Below, piece by piece: positions 22,029 to 33,339 of a stretch of DNA of 64,000 bases. The notes beneath the pieces are model-generated. The model was not told the origin of the DNA. It ran no database searches and saw nothing but the letters and a program-made list of their open reading frames with translations. The stretch is from NCBI RefSeq assembly GCF_019175385.1, contig NC_083340.1, positions 18,674,336 to 18,738,335 on the forward strand. The letters run 5' to 3'. How positions within the stretch are numbered: the stretch's first letter is position 1; each line of letters begins with the position of its first letter. The position numbers and the translations under genes were made by a program. The DNA is from Lycium barbarum. Taxonomy: Eukaryota; Streptophyta; Magnoliopsida; Solanales; Solanaceae.

Positions 22029-24836
22029 TCAGTAGAAGCCAACATCAATAAGACTGTAAGCAGCAGATTTCTTTAACCCCTTTATATGAACAATGTCCCT
22101 CAACTCTCCAGCTTCCTTCCAGCTTCCAGTAGCAACATATATATTGGATAATGCAAGATGATACCCAACATTCTCAGGTTCCAACGAAAAGAGTATATTT
22201 GCTACTTCTTTCCCCAATTGAAGATCACCATGATAATTGCAGGCACTCAGCAAAGCACCCCAGATCCCTGGATCAGGTGGGGTCGGAAGCTCTTTGATAA
22301 AATTATACGCCTCGTGCAGCCTCCCTGATCGCCCTAACATATCAACCATGCAGACATGATGCTCAGTGGAAGGATGAACTCCAAACTCATCAAGCATACG
22401 ATTGTAATACCAGTAGCCTTGGTCAACAAGCCCTGTGTGGCTGCAAGCTGTTAATAAGTTGATAAATGTGACTTTCGATGGAGTAAGTCCCAAATCAATC
22501 ATATCATGAAAGATGTCGATTGCTTTCTGACCATTGCTGTGGAAACCATATGCAGAAATCATTGAATTCCAAGCTGCAATAGATCTCTCTGCTGAACTCT
22601 GAAACACTTTAAGAGCAATGTCTAACCTCCCACAACTGCTATACATATCCACAAGAGCAGCTGATACAAAAGCATTTTGGTAAAAACCAGATCTTATGAC
22701 GTGTGCATGGATCTGTTTCCCATGTCTAATAATTTCAAGTTGCCGACAGGCTGAAAGAACGGTAGCCATGGTGATCTCATCTGGTTCAAACTCAAGCAAA
22801 CGGAAAAATTCCATTGCTTCTTTAGAACTTTTATTCTGAGCTAAAGCAGATATCATGCAGTTCCAAGAGCATAAGTTATGATAAAAGCAAAGTTCAAACA
22901 CTGATCTTGCACTTTCCACGTCACTCAATTTTCCATACATAGTAACAAGAGCATTATGCACACGAATATCTTGACCAGCTGAGGTCTTTAAAGCTAGGGC
23001 ATGAATTGACTTTCCTTCAAATTTCAATTCAAGATTTCCACAAGCTGATATGACATTGACTAGAGTGATAGTATCATGGATGATATTTGATTTGAGTCTC
23101 ATTAACTTGAAAGCATTTAAAGCTTTCCAGAAATGGCCATTCTGTGTGCATCCCGAAATCACAGTATTCCAGCTATCTACATCAGCAGTATAAGCTATCT
23201 CCTCCAGCAATTTGAAAGAAGCTACTAGATCTCCGCAAGAAATGTACATGTACATCAATGAATTTACTAGGATTATATTATTTACAAATCCCAACTTCAC
23301 CTCCCACGAATGGATCAACCTTCCGAATCGAATTGAGTTGGGAGAATCACAAGCAGGAAGAATTCCCAGAAGAGTTGACAGGCTACATTTCGAGTTCCCA
23401 CTCCGGAATTCATTAAGCAACGACTGAGCTTCTCTACACCGGCCATTCTGGGAATACCCAGAGATTATGGTATTCCATGAAACTAGATCTTTCTTTGGCA
23501 TATTTAAGAAAAGCTGCTTAGCGTCCTTGGTCCTTTCGCAGTTAAAATACATATCCATAAGAGCATTCATCACCGACAGTTCTGCTCCCATCTCTCTCCG
23601 GATGGTAAATCCGTGAATAGCTTTCCCTTCTCTCAATAGCATGAATTCTGAAACTAATGGAATAATAGAAATCAATGTCACAGCATCCGGTTCTACGGTC
23701 CTTGTGATCTGCATTTCATAAAGAGCATCAAATGCATCACTGATTTTTCCATTCAAAGCGAATCCACTTATCATAGAATTCCATGTTATAATGTCCTTAT
23801 ACTCCATTTTATTAAAGATATATTCAGCAGCATCAACGTCCCCAGATTGGGAATACAATGAAATGAGAGAATTCGCCACTGAAAGGTGGCGGCTTTCCTC
23901 AAATCCTAGCTTTATACCCCATCCATGAATAGCCTGACCACAACTAAACTCATCTAAACACGCAGAGGCAGCAATAGCACACGAAAGACTCACACTATCA
24001 GCACCTTTTTCCAAATTAACCATCTGCTTGAAGTACAGCAAAGACTTCTCAGGACGACCATTATAGGCACAACCACTAATAACCGAATTCCAAGAAACAA
24101 CATCTTTACATTCTATTTCTAGAAATGCACACTCCGACGACCTCAAATCACTACATTTCGCGTAAAAATCAATCAGAGCATTTCCCAAAATCGTATCCGA
24201 AAGCATTCCCATTTTCACATTTAAACAATGAACAACTAACCCCTTTCTCAAATCTCTCATGTTAGACAAGGCAGAAATGACAATAACAAGCGTGGCAGAA
24301 TCGAACTGTTCTTCTTCGTTCACCATTTCGACAAAGAACTTCACTGCAAATTCAAAAAACTTGTTCTTTATGCATGCTGTCATGATAGCATTCCATGTTA
24401 CCACATCTTTACTTATAATTTCATCAAAAAGGGTCAATGAATAGCTTAAATTCTTGGTTCTTGAGTATATAATGAGAAGAGTAGTTATAGTGGGCAAATA
24501 AGCAAGCATGCCTACTTTAAGCACTAAGCCATGTACTTGTGAAGCACTTAAAATATCAGGCTTTTCTTTAACCATGTTAACAAGCTCAAATATTTCATGC
24601 CCTTTGGCGTTCTTGAAATTCTGAACTCTTCTTTGTGGCATTTTGTCAAACAATTGGGTGGCAGGGGAAGTGTAAGCACAAGCTTGAACCTTTCCATATG
24701 TAATAAAAAAGTAATTGTTGGGCAAAAGGGGTTTTTGGTATTGCAAAGGTGGTACATGTTGAGAGATTTTGTTTGGTAACGATTGGCAAAAGAAAAGAGC
24801 TTTATATTTATATTTATAGTTGGACAGTTTTTTCAT
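22029..24836 (-). CDS. Pentatricopeptide repeat protein, PLS class with E domain
   Basis: A single exon encodes 935 residues, with no stop or frame break. Repeats of the PLS type run across most of the protein, marked by recurring signatures such as DVVTWNAIMTACIKN, DVVSWNSVISGCAYNG, DIITWNSMISGFALNG, DLVSWNTIISGYSQNG and SIAAWNSMISAYGFH. After the last repeat comes an E-type tail (GIWGALLSACNYHGDLQLGKE ... LSNIYVATGSW ... LKKSAAYSLID). There is no DYW deaminase, so it would need a partner if it acts in C-to-U editing. The N-terminus is basic and hydroxylated with few acids, fitting a mitochondrial or plastid targeting peptide. PPR proteins bind organellar RNA one base per repeat. Architecture and tail resemble the Arabidopsis At4g19220-type protein, but orthology is an inference. 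The start is the first Met of the open frame. Confidence 0.92.
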   Translation of the reverse strand: MKKLSNYKYKYKALFFCQSLPNKISQHVPPLQYQKPLLPNNYFFITYGKVQACAYTSPATQLFDKMPQRRVQNFKNAKGHEIFELVNMVKEKPDILSASQVHGLVLKVGMLAYLPTITTLLIIYSRTKNLSYSLTLFDEIISKDVVTWNAIMTACIKNKFFEFAVKFFVEMVNEEEQFDSATLVIVISALSNMRDLRKGLVVHCLNVKMGMLSDTILGNALIDFYAKCSDLRSSECAFLEIECKDVVSWNSVISGCAYNGRPEKSLLYFKQMVNLEKGADSVSLSCAIAASACLDEFSCGQAIHGWGIKLGFEESRHLSVANSLISLYSQSGDVDAAEYIFNKMEYKDIITWNSMISGFALNGKISDAFDALYEMQITRTVEPDAVTLISIIPLVSEFMLLREGKAIHGFTIRREMGAELSVMNALMDMYFNCERTKDAKQLFLNMPKKDLVSWNTIISGYSQNGRCREAQSLLNEFRSGNSKCSLSTLLGILPACDSPNSIRFGRLIHSWEVKLGFVNNIILVNSLMYMYISCGDLVASFKLLEEIAYTADVDSWNTVISGCTQNGHFWKALNAFKLMRLKSNIIHDTITLVNVISACGNLELKFEGKSIHALALKTSAGQDIRVHNALVTMYGKLSDVESARSVFELCFYHNLCSWNCMISALAQNKSSKEAMEFFRLLEFEPDEITMATVLSACRQLEIIRHGKQIHAHVIRSGFYQNAFVSAALVDMYSSCGRLDIALKVFQSSAERSIAAWNSMISAYGFHSNGQKAIDIFHDMIDLGLTPSKVTFINLLTACSHTGLVDQGYWYYNRMLDEFGVHPSTEHHVCMVDMLGRSGRLHEAYNFIKELPTPPDPGIWGALLSACNYHGDLQLGKEVANILFSLEPENVGYHLALSNIYVATGSWKEAGELRDIVHIKGLKKSAAYSLIDVGFY

Positions 24837-25327
24837 GTTATGCTCATTTCAGTTTCTTAATAGATGTTCTTTGCAAATTGGAAAGTTAACATGTTGTTTG
24901 CTGGCTATTAACTGCAGTTGGTGTTTTGCCTCTTTGGCAAGGTTGAGTTTTTAACAGTGCGTTCTAGGTTCATGTTTGGTTTGCTATTTACAAGGGAAAT
25001 AGTATTGCATAAGATAAAATTGGGAAGATCCAAATTTGCTCCTTTTACTATGCCAAACGACTTTCAAAATAACGTGGGGGTGGGGGAGGGGAGATGGGCT
25101 GGTGTTGGAAGAAGAAGTAAAGATGAGGAGGTAAAATCGGCATGAGATAACATGTCATGTGGTGTTCACCTTCTAAAACGTCAGTATCTCGTGGCTTTAT
25201 ACATTCACCTTTAATGAAGGAGAAGCATATTTTAACCACTTAGGATAATATTGAGAGTGTTTTTGTTGGGAAAGTATAATTGGTCCTTCTCTAGAGGGTG
25301 AATTTGACTATTTTTCCTATAAAAAAA
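24837..25327. other. Region upstream of the PPR gene
   Basis: Non-coding. Presumed promoter and leader of the PPR gene on the minus strand. A purine-rich tract (ggtgggggaggggagatgg near 25078) is the only notable feature. Confidence 0.5.
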
Positions 25328-25487
25328 TAATAAAATATTTTCCTCAATGTTTTCCATTCATGACCTAGAATATATACAATATGTATTTCCTATAATTAGG
25401 CTTCATCTAGGGCTACTAAATAGGTAACTAAATATATACAATACTAAAAATAATAACAGAATATATATTTACCTATATAGCTTAACA
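25328..25487 (-). repeat. 3' LTR of copia element 2
   Basis: Reads TGTTAAGCTATATAG... on the minus strand and matches the 5' LTR almost throughout. Very short for an LTR. Confidence 0.9.
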
Positions 25488-28400
25488 CACCCCCGCAGTC
25501 GAAGCGGGAAGTTGACGGACACTGAGACTGTCCCGAAAATCTTCAAACAGAACACGCGGAAGACCCTTAGTAAAAATATCCGCGATTTGATATCGTGATG
25601 GAACATGAAGAACTCGAACCTGTCCACGGGCAACCTTTTCCCGTACAAAGTGAATGTCCATCTCAATATGCTTGGTACGTTGATGTTGCACCGGATTACT
25701 CGATAAATAAATTGCACTAACATTGTCACAATAAACAAGTGTAGCCTTTTGAATCGGACAATGTAGCTCCAATAGCAAATTTCGTAACCAACAGGATTCG
25801 GCTACTGCATTTGCTACACCGCGATACTCGGCCTCAGCACTCGACCGAGAGAGTGTAGGTTGTCTTTTGGAGGACCAAGAAATCAAATTATCACCCAAAA
25901 ATACACAATAACCAGAGGTAGAACGTCTTGTATCCGGGCAACCACCCCAATCAGCATCAGTATAAGATACAAGAGATGATATTGAAGATGAATAGAGATG
26001 GAGGCTATGATCAAGCGTACCTTGAAGGTACCGGATAATGCGCTTTAGAGCTTGCATATGGTCAACTCTCGGATCATGCATATGTAAGCACACTTGTTGA
26101 ACAGCATAAGAAATATCCGGTCGGGTGAATGTAAGATACTGTAGAGCCCCGGCAAGACTCCTATAAAGAGTGGGATCCTCATAGGTAGCACTAACCTTTT
26201 CCTTTGTGTCAACAGCAGTAGGAGATGACTTGCATGAGGCCATTCCGGCCCGCTCAATTATTTGTTCGGCATACTTGCGCTGTGAAAGAAACATACCTCC
26301 CTTATGTCGGGTCACGGCAATGCCAAGAAAATAATTCAACGGACCAAGATCTTTCATAGCAAATTCCGAGCTAAGAAGACCCATTATAGACACACGGAGA
26401 GCATTAGAAGAAGCAGTCAAGATTATATCATCAACATACAACAAGATATAAGCCATGTCAGTCCCCTTGCGATAAATAAACAATGAGTTATCACATTTGC
26501 TATTTGAGAAACCAAGAGAAATGACATAGTCAGCAAACTGCTTATACCATGCACGGGGTGCCTGCTTAAGACCATATAATGACTTTCGCAAAAAGACATA
26601 CATAATCCGGATGGTTACGATCCCGATAACCCAATAGTTGATGCATATACACTGTTTCTTATAGCTCACCATGAAGAAAAGCATTTTTTACATCCAACTG
26701 ATGAATTGGCCATGCTTTTGAAAGAGAGAGAGAGAAAGAACCGTACGAATCGTAGCCGGTTTCACCACCGGGCTAAACGTTTCGCCACAATCAATGCCAA
26801 CCTGCTGAGTTTTCTCTTCACCTACAAGACGGGTTTTATGCCTCTCAAAAACACCATTAGATTTTTCTTTATGAGCAAAAATCCACATAGAACGAATAAC
26901 ATTCACATCAGGTGGACGGGGTACCAACTCGCACGTCTTATTTTTAATGAGAGCATCATATTCATCATCCATGGCCATTTTCCAATTCGGGTCACGAAGG
27001 GCCTCGATCGGGTTACGGGGCAAGGGAGAACGAGTAACCGAAGCCTGCAGAGCATATTTTTTATTTGGCTTAAAAATGCCCATTTGACTTCGGGTTACCA
27101 TGGACGGCCGAACTGTGTGGGATGAAGTAGATGTTGGATGTTGGGTCACGGATGCATGTAGAGGAGTAGGATTTGGGCTTGGAGAGATAGGGGAGCTGGT
27201 TTGGCTTGTTGAGGAAGGAGAAACGGTGGAATCTGGGCTCAAGGGAGGAGGCAAGTTAGTGGGATCTAGGCCACCAAGTTGAGTTTGGGCCATTTGTTCA
27301 GGCTGTTGGGCGGACTGGTGCCCGTCCAAGGCATTGGATTGATTTTGTATGTGATGAAGAGTATAAGGAGAAATGTTATCACACAAAAAATCATAAGCAT
27401 TAGAAGAAGGGGTATGCAACTTTGCAAATGGGAAAACCTGCTCATCAAATACCACATGACGACAAATAATAATTTTATTGGAAGATAAATCATAACATTT
27501 GTAGCCACGATGATTCGAAGGATAACCCAAAAATACACATGGAGTAGACCGGGGTTGAAATTTATTGATAGTAGTGGACGGAATTAAGGGATAACATAAG
27601 CAACCAAATACCCAAATGTGAGAATATGAGGGAACCCTTTGGTATAGAATTTGTAGAGGAGATAGATTTCCCAAAAGCTTGCTCGGAAGAATATTAAGAA
27701 GATATGTAGCCATTTGTAAAGCATGATGCCAATAAGAGGGAAGAAGGGATGCATGAGCAAGAAAAGTACGAGTGATATTATTTATAGTCCGAATTTTCCG
27801 TTCGGCTTTACCATTTTGAGACGAAGTATAAGGGAAAGAAAGACGGAAGGACATGCCATTAGTTTTACAAAAATCCCAAAACAAACCATTGTCAAACTCC
27901 CTCCCGTTGTCACATTGCACATTTTTGATATTACGTTCAAATTGGGTGAGTATGTGGGCTTTAAAAATTAAGAATTTATCAAACACATCCGATTTTCTAG
28001 CCAACGGAAAAGTCCACAATTAATTAGAATAATCATCCAATAATAAAACATAATATCGATGTCCCATAGAACTCAAAATAGGTGATGTCCAAATATCACT
28101 ATGAATAATATCAAAAGGCATAGAAGTGCTTGAATTGGAAGAACCAAATGACAACTTAATATGTTTTCCGAAAACACAGGATTGACAAATACTAGAACTA
28201 GAACCCCGATTACAATCAATGCTTTTATTGAGCCTAAGAGCATTTAAGATAGGATCACCCGGATAACCCAATCGATCATGCCAAAGTTTAGGAGAGATGG
28301 CGGCAAAGGTTGATTGGAGAGCTTGATTGTTGATAGAAGTGGTAAGAGGATAAAGGTCACCCCGGCTATCACACCTCATTATTGGCATCCCTGTCCGAAA

Positions 28401-28901
28401 ATCCTTCACAGAATACCCAAAAGGATCAAACTCAAGAGTCACATTATTATCAGTAGTGAATTTTGTAACTGAAACGAGATTTTTGATAATTTTGGGAGCA
28501 TGAAGAACATTATTTAGGGATAAGGGAGGACTAGGGGAAGGCAAACAAGTATGACCATAACCACGAATTGGAATAGAAGGACCATTACCGACAATAATAC
28601 CACCATTATGATTGCTCACATCAAAATAAGACGAGAAATTACCATTGGAGGATGTCATATGAGAAGTAGCTCTGGTGTCCATGTACCACAACGGATCGGG
28701 TGGATTGAGAGACATAGTATGCATTGCCGCTTCAATGTTTATAGGAGAGCAGAAAGCGGACTGACCATTCGGGTCTGCCACAAACGCCCGCTGAGGACGC
28801 GGCCTAAGGATCCCGGGCTGCTGCTGCTGTGTCGGGGCTGCTGTACCACGAGCCCAGCCTTGTGTTGGATACGGGCAAGGAGGGACTGCCCGCGGTGACA
28901 T
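25482..28901 (-). pseudogene. Copia pol: protease, integrase, RT, RNase H (element 2)
   Basis: Protease-integrase lies at 28020-28901, integrase to early RT at 26688-28019, and RT-RNase H at 25482-26684. Seen: a protease motif WYMDTRAT, where the family has DTGA (active-site Gly to Arg); integrase residues Asp in HSDIW, Asp in QCDNGREF and Glu in GKAERKIR; an intact RT box YVDD; and RNase H with YTDADWGGC, SRSSAEAEYR and YCDN. Breaks: a stop at about 28020, a frame change and stop near 26640-26690 in the LDVKNAF part of RT, and another frame change before LYGLKQAP. The 400-codon RT/RNase H frame is the best preserved part. The protein is not expected to work as a whole. Confidence 0.88.
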
Positions 28902-29276
28902 CCAAGCCCAAGCTGGGAAATTTCCCCATGGCCTCTGATTCGGCCACTGCTGCTGCTGCTGCTTCTGGCCACCACCACGGCCTTGCTTGGAACTGCCGGA
29001 ACCACGACCAGCACTGTCGGACTTCCGGTGACCATTGTTCCGGTTGCCGGATTGTTTTTCTCATCCCTGTGATTGATCCGAATAAGAGAATCCATCATCA
29101 ACATCTGAATGCGAGGCAACCACCATTGCAGATTCGGAGCCCGTGGCAGCCTCCTTCGCCAATCCGGCCTGCTCGAGTGTACGCATCGAACGAGCCTGAT
29201 AAAATGGAGGTAGAGGATCACTTTCTCGTATCAATGTCCCCACACCTCTATAAGCCCGAGTAAGGCTGGAAACAAG

Positions 29277-29780
29277 TTAAATGACAAGCCGACTTTCCGA
29301 TACCGGTGCTCCAACATTTTTCAACTGATTAGCGAGTGTCTTGAGATGCTGACAATATGCCGATGCATTTGGAAAATTCTCCATTTTAGTATTGGAGAAT
29401 TCGGCTTCTAAGGTTACCACATGGGAATTTTTGTTGTCTTGGAAAATATCACGTAACCGGTTCCAAGCATCCATGGCCGTAGCATCGGGTTCAATGATTG
29501 TATGCAAAAGATCATTGGAGATGGTAGCATAAATCCAAGAGAGAACCGTAGCGTTAAGAGTCGACCACAATTCCTTTTCATCCTCAGTAGAAGGGACCTT
29601 CTCCTTGCCATTAGCAGGCGGAATAATATGGTGAAGGACTTTGTGAGAACGTGCGGTAATTTTGAAAAGCTCCGCCCATGTCGAGTATTGAACATTCTCC
29701 ATTTCAAGAGTTATGGGGATATGGTTGCGGATATTAGACACCGCGAGAGCTGGATGAAACGAGCCCTTTGAATCAAACAT
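29277..29780 (-). pseudogene. Copia gag, 5' part (element 2)
   Basis: A 167-residue open frame from a good Met: ITLEMENVQYSTWAELF, then WNRLRDIFQDNKNSHVVTLE and YCQHLKTLANQLKNVG. This is the UBN2/gag-polypeptide pattern of copia elements. It starts about 115 bp inside the element and is closed by a stop at 29277. The continuing gag text (LTRAYRGVGTLIRESDPLP...) lies in the same direction beyond the stop, with further frame changes before 28901. It would bind RNA to form particles in an active element; here it is broken. Confidence 0.8.
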
Positions 29781-29894
29781 GGCAATGAGAAGAAGATAAA
29801 AATGAAGAAGAAGAGAGGGACGGCTAGGGAAGAAGAAAGAGCTGCTGCTGCACTGCGGAAGAGAAGAAAACTATGCCCTAGAAATCTGATACCA

Positions 29895-30054
29895 TAATAG
29901 AATATTTTCCTCAATGTTTTCCGATCATGACCTAGAATATATACAGTATGTATTTCCTATAATTAGGCTTCATCTAGGGCTACTAAATAGGTAACTAAAT
30001 ATATACAATACTAAAAAAAATAACAGAATATATATTTACATATATAGCTTAACA
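29895..30054 (-). repeat. 5' LTR of copia element 2
   Basis: On the minus strand it starts TGTTAAGC at 30054 and ends ...attctatta, just before the primer-binding site at 29886-29894. Confidence 0.9.
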
Positions 30055-31083
30055 AAAAGAAAAAATCGAACCACCAAAGATTATGATGGGGCCGTGAGAA
30101 TTAAGTCAGTCGCTTATAAGAGGCTTTATCCCCCAAAGTAGAATTTTTCAATACGAATTTAAATTTTTCGGGTCGTAAAGTATGTATCAAACACTATTTT
30201 AGGAAATTCAAAAAAAAAAAAAGGATAGAGCTTCTTTTAATTTTCCTTTGAATAGTTGAAAAGGAAAATTTTGTCACCCATGCTAGGAGATATGTATTAT
30301 CATGGAAATATTATTGTTATTTATAGTATTCTAAATGGCAAAAGTAATTCTATATGCAAACACATGTCATATATCTATTTGGTTTGATGTAAACACTCGG
30401 TGCACTAAGTTTTTACTGTGGCGCATGATGTTCTTGAAACATAAAGGCAGACAGCCCCAATGCCAAATGCATGAGACAAGTGCCTATATATTGAAGCACT
30501 GCTTGTTAATCTCAATTTTGCCTTTAAAACATTGTTGTTTCAATACAAATAGGCAAAAATTTTGCGAGAAATAAAAAGTAGATCAAATATACCTTTTTAT
30601 ATTGTGGTGTAATAAGTTTGAAAAAGTTTTTGTTCTTTCAACTTTAAAGTAGACATTTTTATGAGATGGGCTAAATTGAAGATTCTTCTTTCCCCCCTGT
30701 TTGCCATGTTTTGAACAGTTGATTTATTTCAACTTTCAACATTATCAACCCCTCTGCATTAGCAGTTTGACTGTTGTCGAACTCATCAATGATAAATGGT
30801 TGGCTGTCATCTTTACTCGGATCAAAATTATACACTTCATTATTTTGTACTTTCTAATGTTCGAATAATCAAAAAACTTTGCTTGTACACAAAAAGCACA
30901 TATATTCTATCCTAATGAAGGACTAATCCTTCATACCAACCCTATAGATTCAAAAGTACATTCTCTATGAAACAATGGTACATCCCTCTTGAATTGCAAT
31001 GTGTTATAGAGACACTGGAGTAGAATTTTTCACAGTTCTCCGAGGGTAATACTAATGGAGTCCCACACGACGGTCGAGAAGCC
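30055..31083. other. Intergenic DNA and 3' region of XEG113
   Basis: AT-rich, no ORF of note. The part next to 31083 is the expected 3' untranslated region of the glycosyltransferase gene on the minus strand. Confidence 0.5.
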
Positions 31084-33307
31084 TCACCAAGGGGGATGAT
31101 CGTCTTGTGTAGAGTTGGGAGGTGCTGCTTTCCAACCAGGTTTCTCATCCCAATACATATCATAGTAAATGTGACCTGGTGTGTGATCCTCCACACAACA
31201 CCATATGCCTACATACCTCTTCACACGACTCCTGAATCGTTCTTCCCTTGTCTGTTACAAATTCAGTACACATTATTCTCCATTTTCATTTCATGGAAGA
31301 CTATACATAAAGAATGAATGAGAGGGAGGGTGTTGATATTACCTTGTCGGTAAAACCATCAAAGGCATCTTGCATTGATGAGAATTGGATTACTTTCACA
31401 TCCTCAAACTTGGAGAATGCCGTCTTCAACTGTTTATATCAAACCCAAGTTTAGAAGTTAAATGACTATTTCTATCTGATAACAATGAGCTTTTAAAGCT
31501 CAACGTTATAGAAGACAATAACGTAGTAATAGAGCCTTCCACTTCCAAGGAAGAAGTTGAGTCAACAAGGGGTAAAAGTGGGAAAACCTCTGTTGGACCC
31601 AGGGGAAGGGTATTTGGGGGATGGGGTTCATCGGGTCAAAGAGAAACGGAAAGAGAAAAATCAGAATTACCGTTTCTTCCGTACTATGTTTGGGAAGTTT
31701 GAGAGCCCCACTTTGACTCGTACTGTTAACCTGACAGCCCGGTGACCCTTCTTGGCAGAGACGTACATTAAGCCATGACTTTTTCACCTGAAAGAATAAC
31801 AAGAGAGAATTAATCTGTGAATTATATGATGCGAGCTTTTAGAGTAAACAAGGTATGAAACTAATGGAACACCTCTTGTGGCATTGATGGATTTTCAAAT
31901 AATGAGTACTCCCTGATACTGATCCCAGGTCCAAACTCCTCATTTGGCATTTCCTTCAACATCACATTAATCTGTACACAGAGAAAATCAAGAACGGTGA
32001 GAAATTCCAAGCAGCAGGGAGATTCATCAGTATTATCTCATCTTTGACCTTTCGATAACTTCTAAACAGTGAATTAGAATGAACTTGAAAATTGTCACAT
32101 ATCAAAACACAATGAACACGGGATGTTTCGTGCACCAGGCTGTCCTTTACAAGAACACGATGAACCTTCATTAACCTTTGGTTATTTTGGCTGATTTTAA
32201 ATATTGATCAAAGCAGGTATGATTTGCTAATCTCCGACAAAACATATTTTACAGTATCCATGAAATTGAGCCTACAGAAACTAAAACAGTCCTAGAGAGA
32301 AACTGATTACGTTCATGATTTTCTGAACTATTGACATATTTGCGTTACTTCTTTGACTTCTAATTACAAAGACAAAGGTATTAAAACTCCAGAAACACCA
32401 CAAACACATCTCATAGTGATCCCACAAGTAAAAAAGAATGTGAAAGTAATTTTTAGGCTATTGCACATAACAGTTTTTTGCGTTAGTTATTTCTTTACTT
32501 TATTCACTATTTTCTTGTCATCGGGTGAGGACATCTAACTATTAACAGTTTAAGAAAAATGAAATATGTACCTCAAAAACATGATCGAGAGGACAAACAA
32601 AAGGTGGCCTTGTCAAAGAACCCGGCAGAATACCAGGATGTCCAAACCACAACCTATCCAACCTGCACCATAGTGGGGGCATTACCTAAAATCACGAAGG
32701 ACAACATAAATCAAATTTGGGATAACATATTGTAATTTATTGTGTGGAGTATACGTATAAAAGACAATCTTTTATCTTCTCATCTTATAGCTCACTATAC
32801 ATGGCAGGAATATATGAAGCATGTGAGATAATAAGTAAATGATCAGGGTTAGTATCTCACCAAGGTACGATTCAGCACCGAAGCAACAGCAAGCGCAGTC
32901 CTTATTTGTTTCATCTAAGGAATAATAATTCAATTAAGAAATGCAAGAAAGTCCGTAAAAAAAACAGTAGAACAGGGTTGGCTACTGCTTACCTGATAAT
33001 TAACAAGAGCAAAGTGTGTATCTATGGAATGCTCTCCACCCAGTAGCAAGTTCTTGGGGATGGCCGGCTTAAAAGTCAAAAGCCCTCCTGCACAAAGGAT
33101 TAATTAACACACACCAAAGCACACTTATTTATTACAAAAAACTAATACTAAATAAGTTACAGTTCATTGTTGGTAAATTTATTATGAAGCAGGATATACT
33201 TCCAATAAACCCTGATCTCGATCTAGTTAAACATGATTTAAGACACAATTACTTCTTTCAGCATTAAGGGGCAAAATTTGTATGGAAGCTCACTTGTCCA
33301 CGTGTTT

Positions 33308-33339
<32 letters not shown>

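Larger units (their letters stand above)
25328..30054 (-). mobile_element. Ty1/copia retrotransposon with 160-bp LTRs, nearly complete
   Basis: LTRs at 25328-25487 and 29895-30054 differ at about six positions by eye. On the minus strand the 5' LTR (29895-30054) is followed directly by tggtatcaga, the tRNA-Met-type primer-binding site. Gag, protease, integrase, RT and RNase H follow in copia order, ending 4 bp before the 3' LTR. Flanks are A-rich on both sides, so the target duplication (about aaaaa/aaaag) is not certain. It lies between the PPR gene and XEG113 and runs on the same strand as both. Confidence 0.9.

Noticed and set aside
21850..22035. Glycine-rich ORF
   Set aside because: Arises from a short G-rich tract; no Met context, no homology, and overlaps the end of the PPR gene on the other strand.
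28551..29263. Long ORFs overlapping the copia gag-pol region on the other strand
   Set aside because: Shadow frames of the GC-richer gag/pol text on the minus strand.
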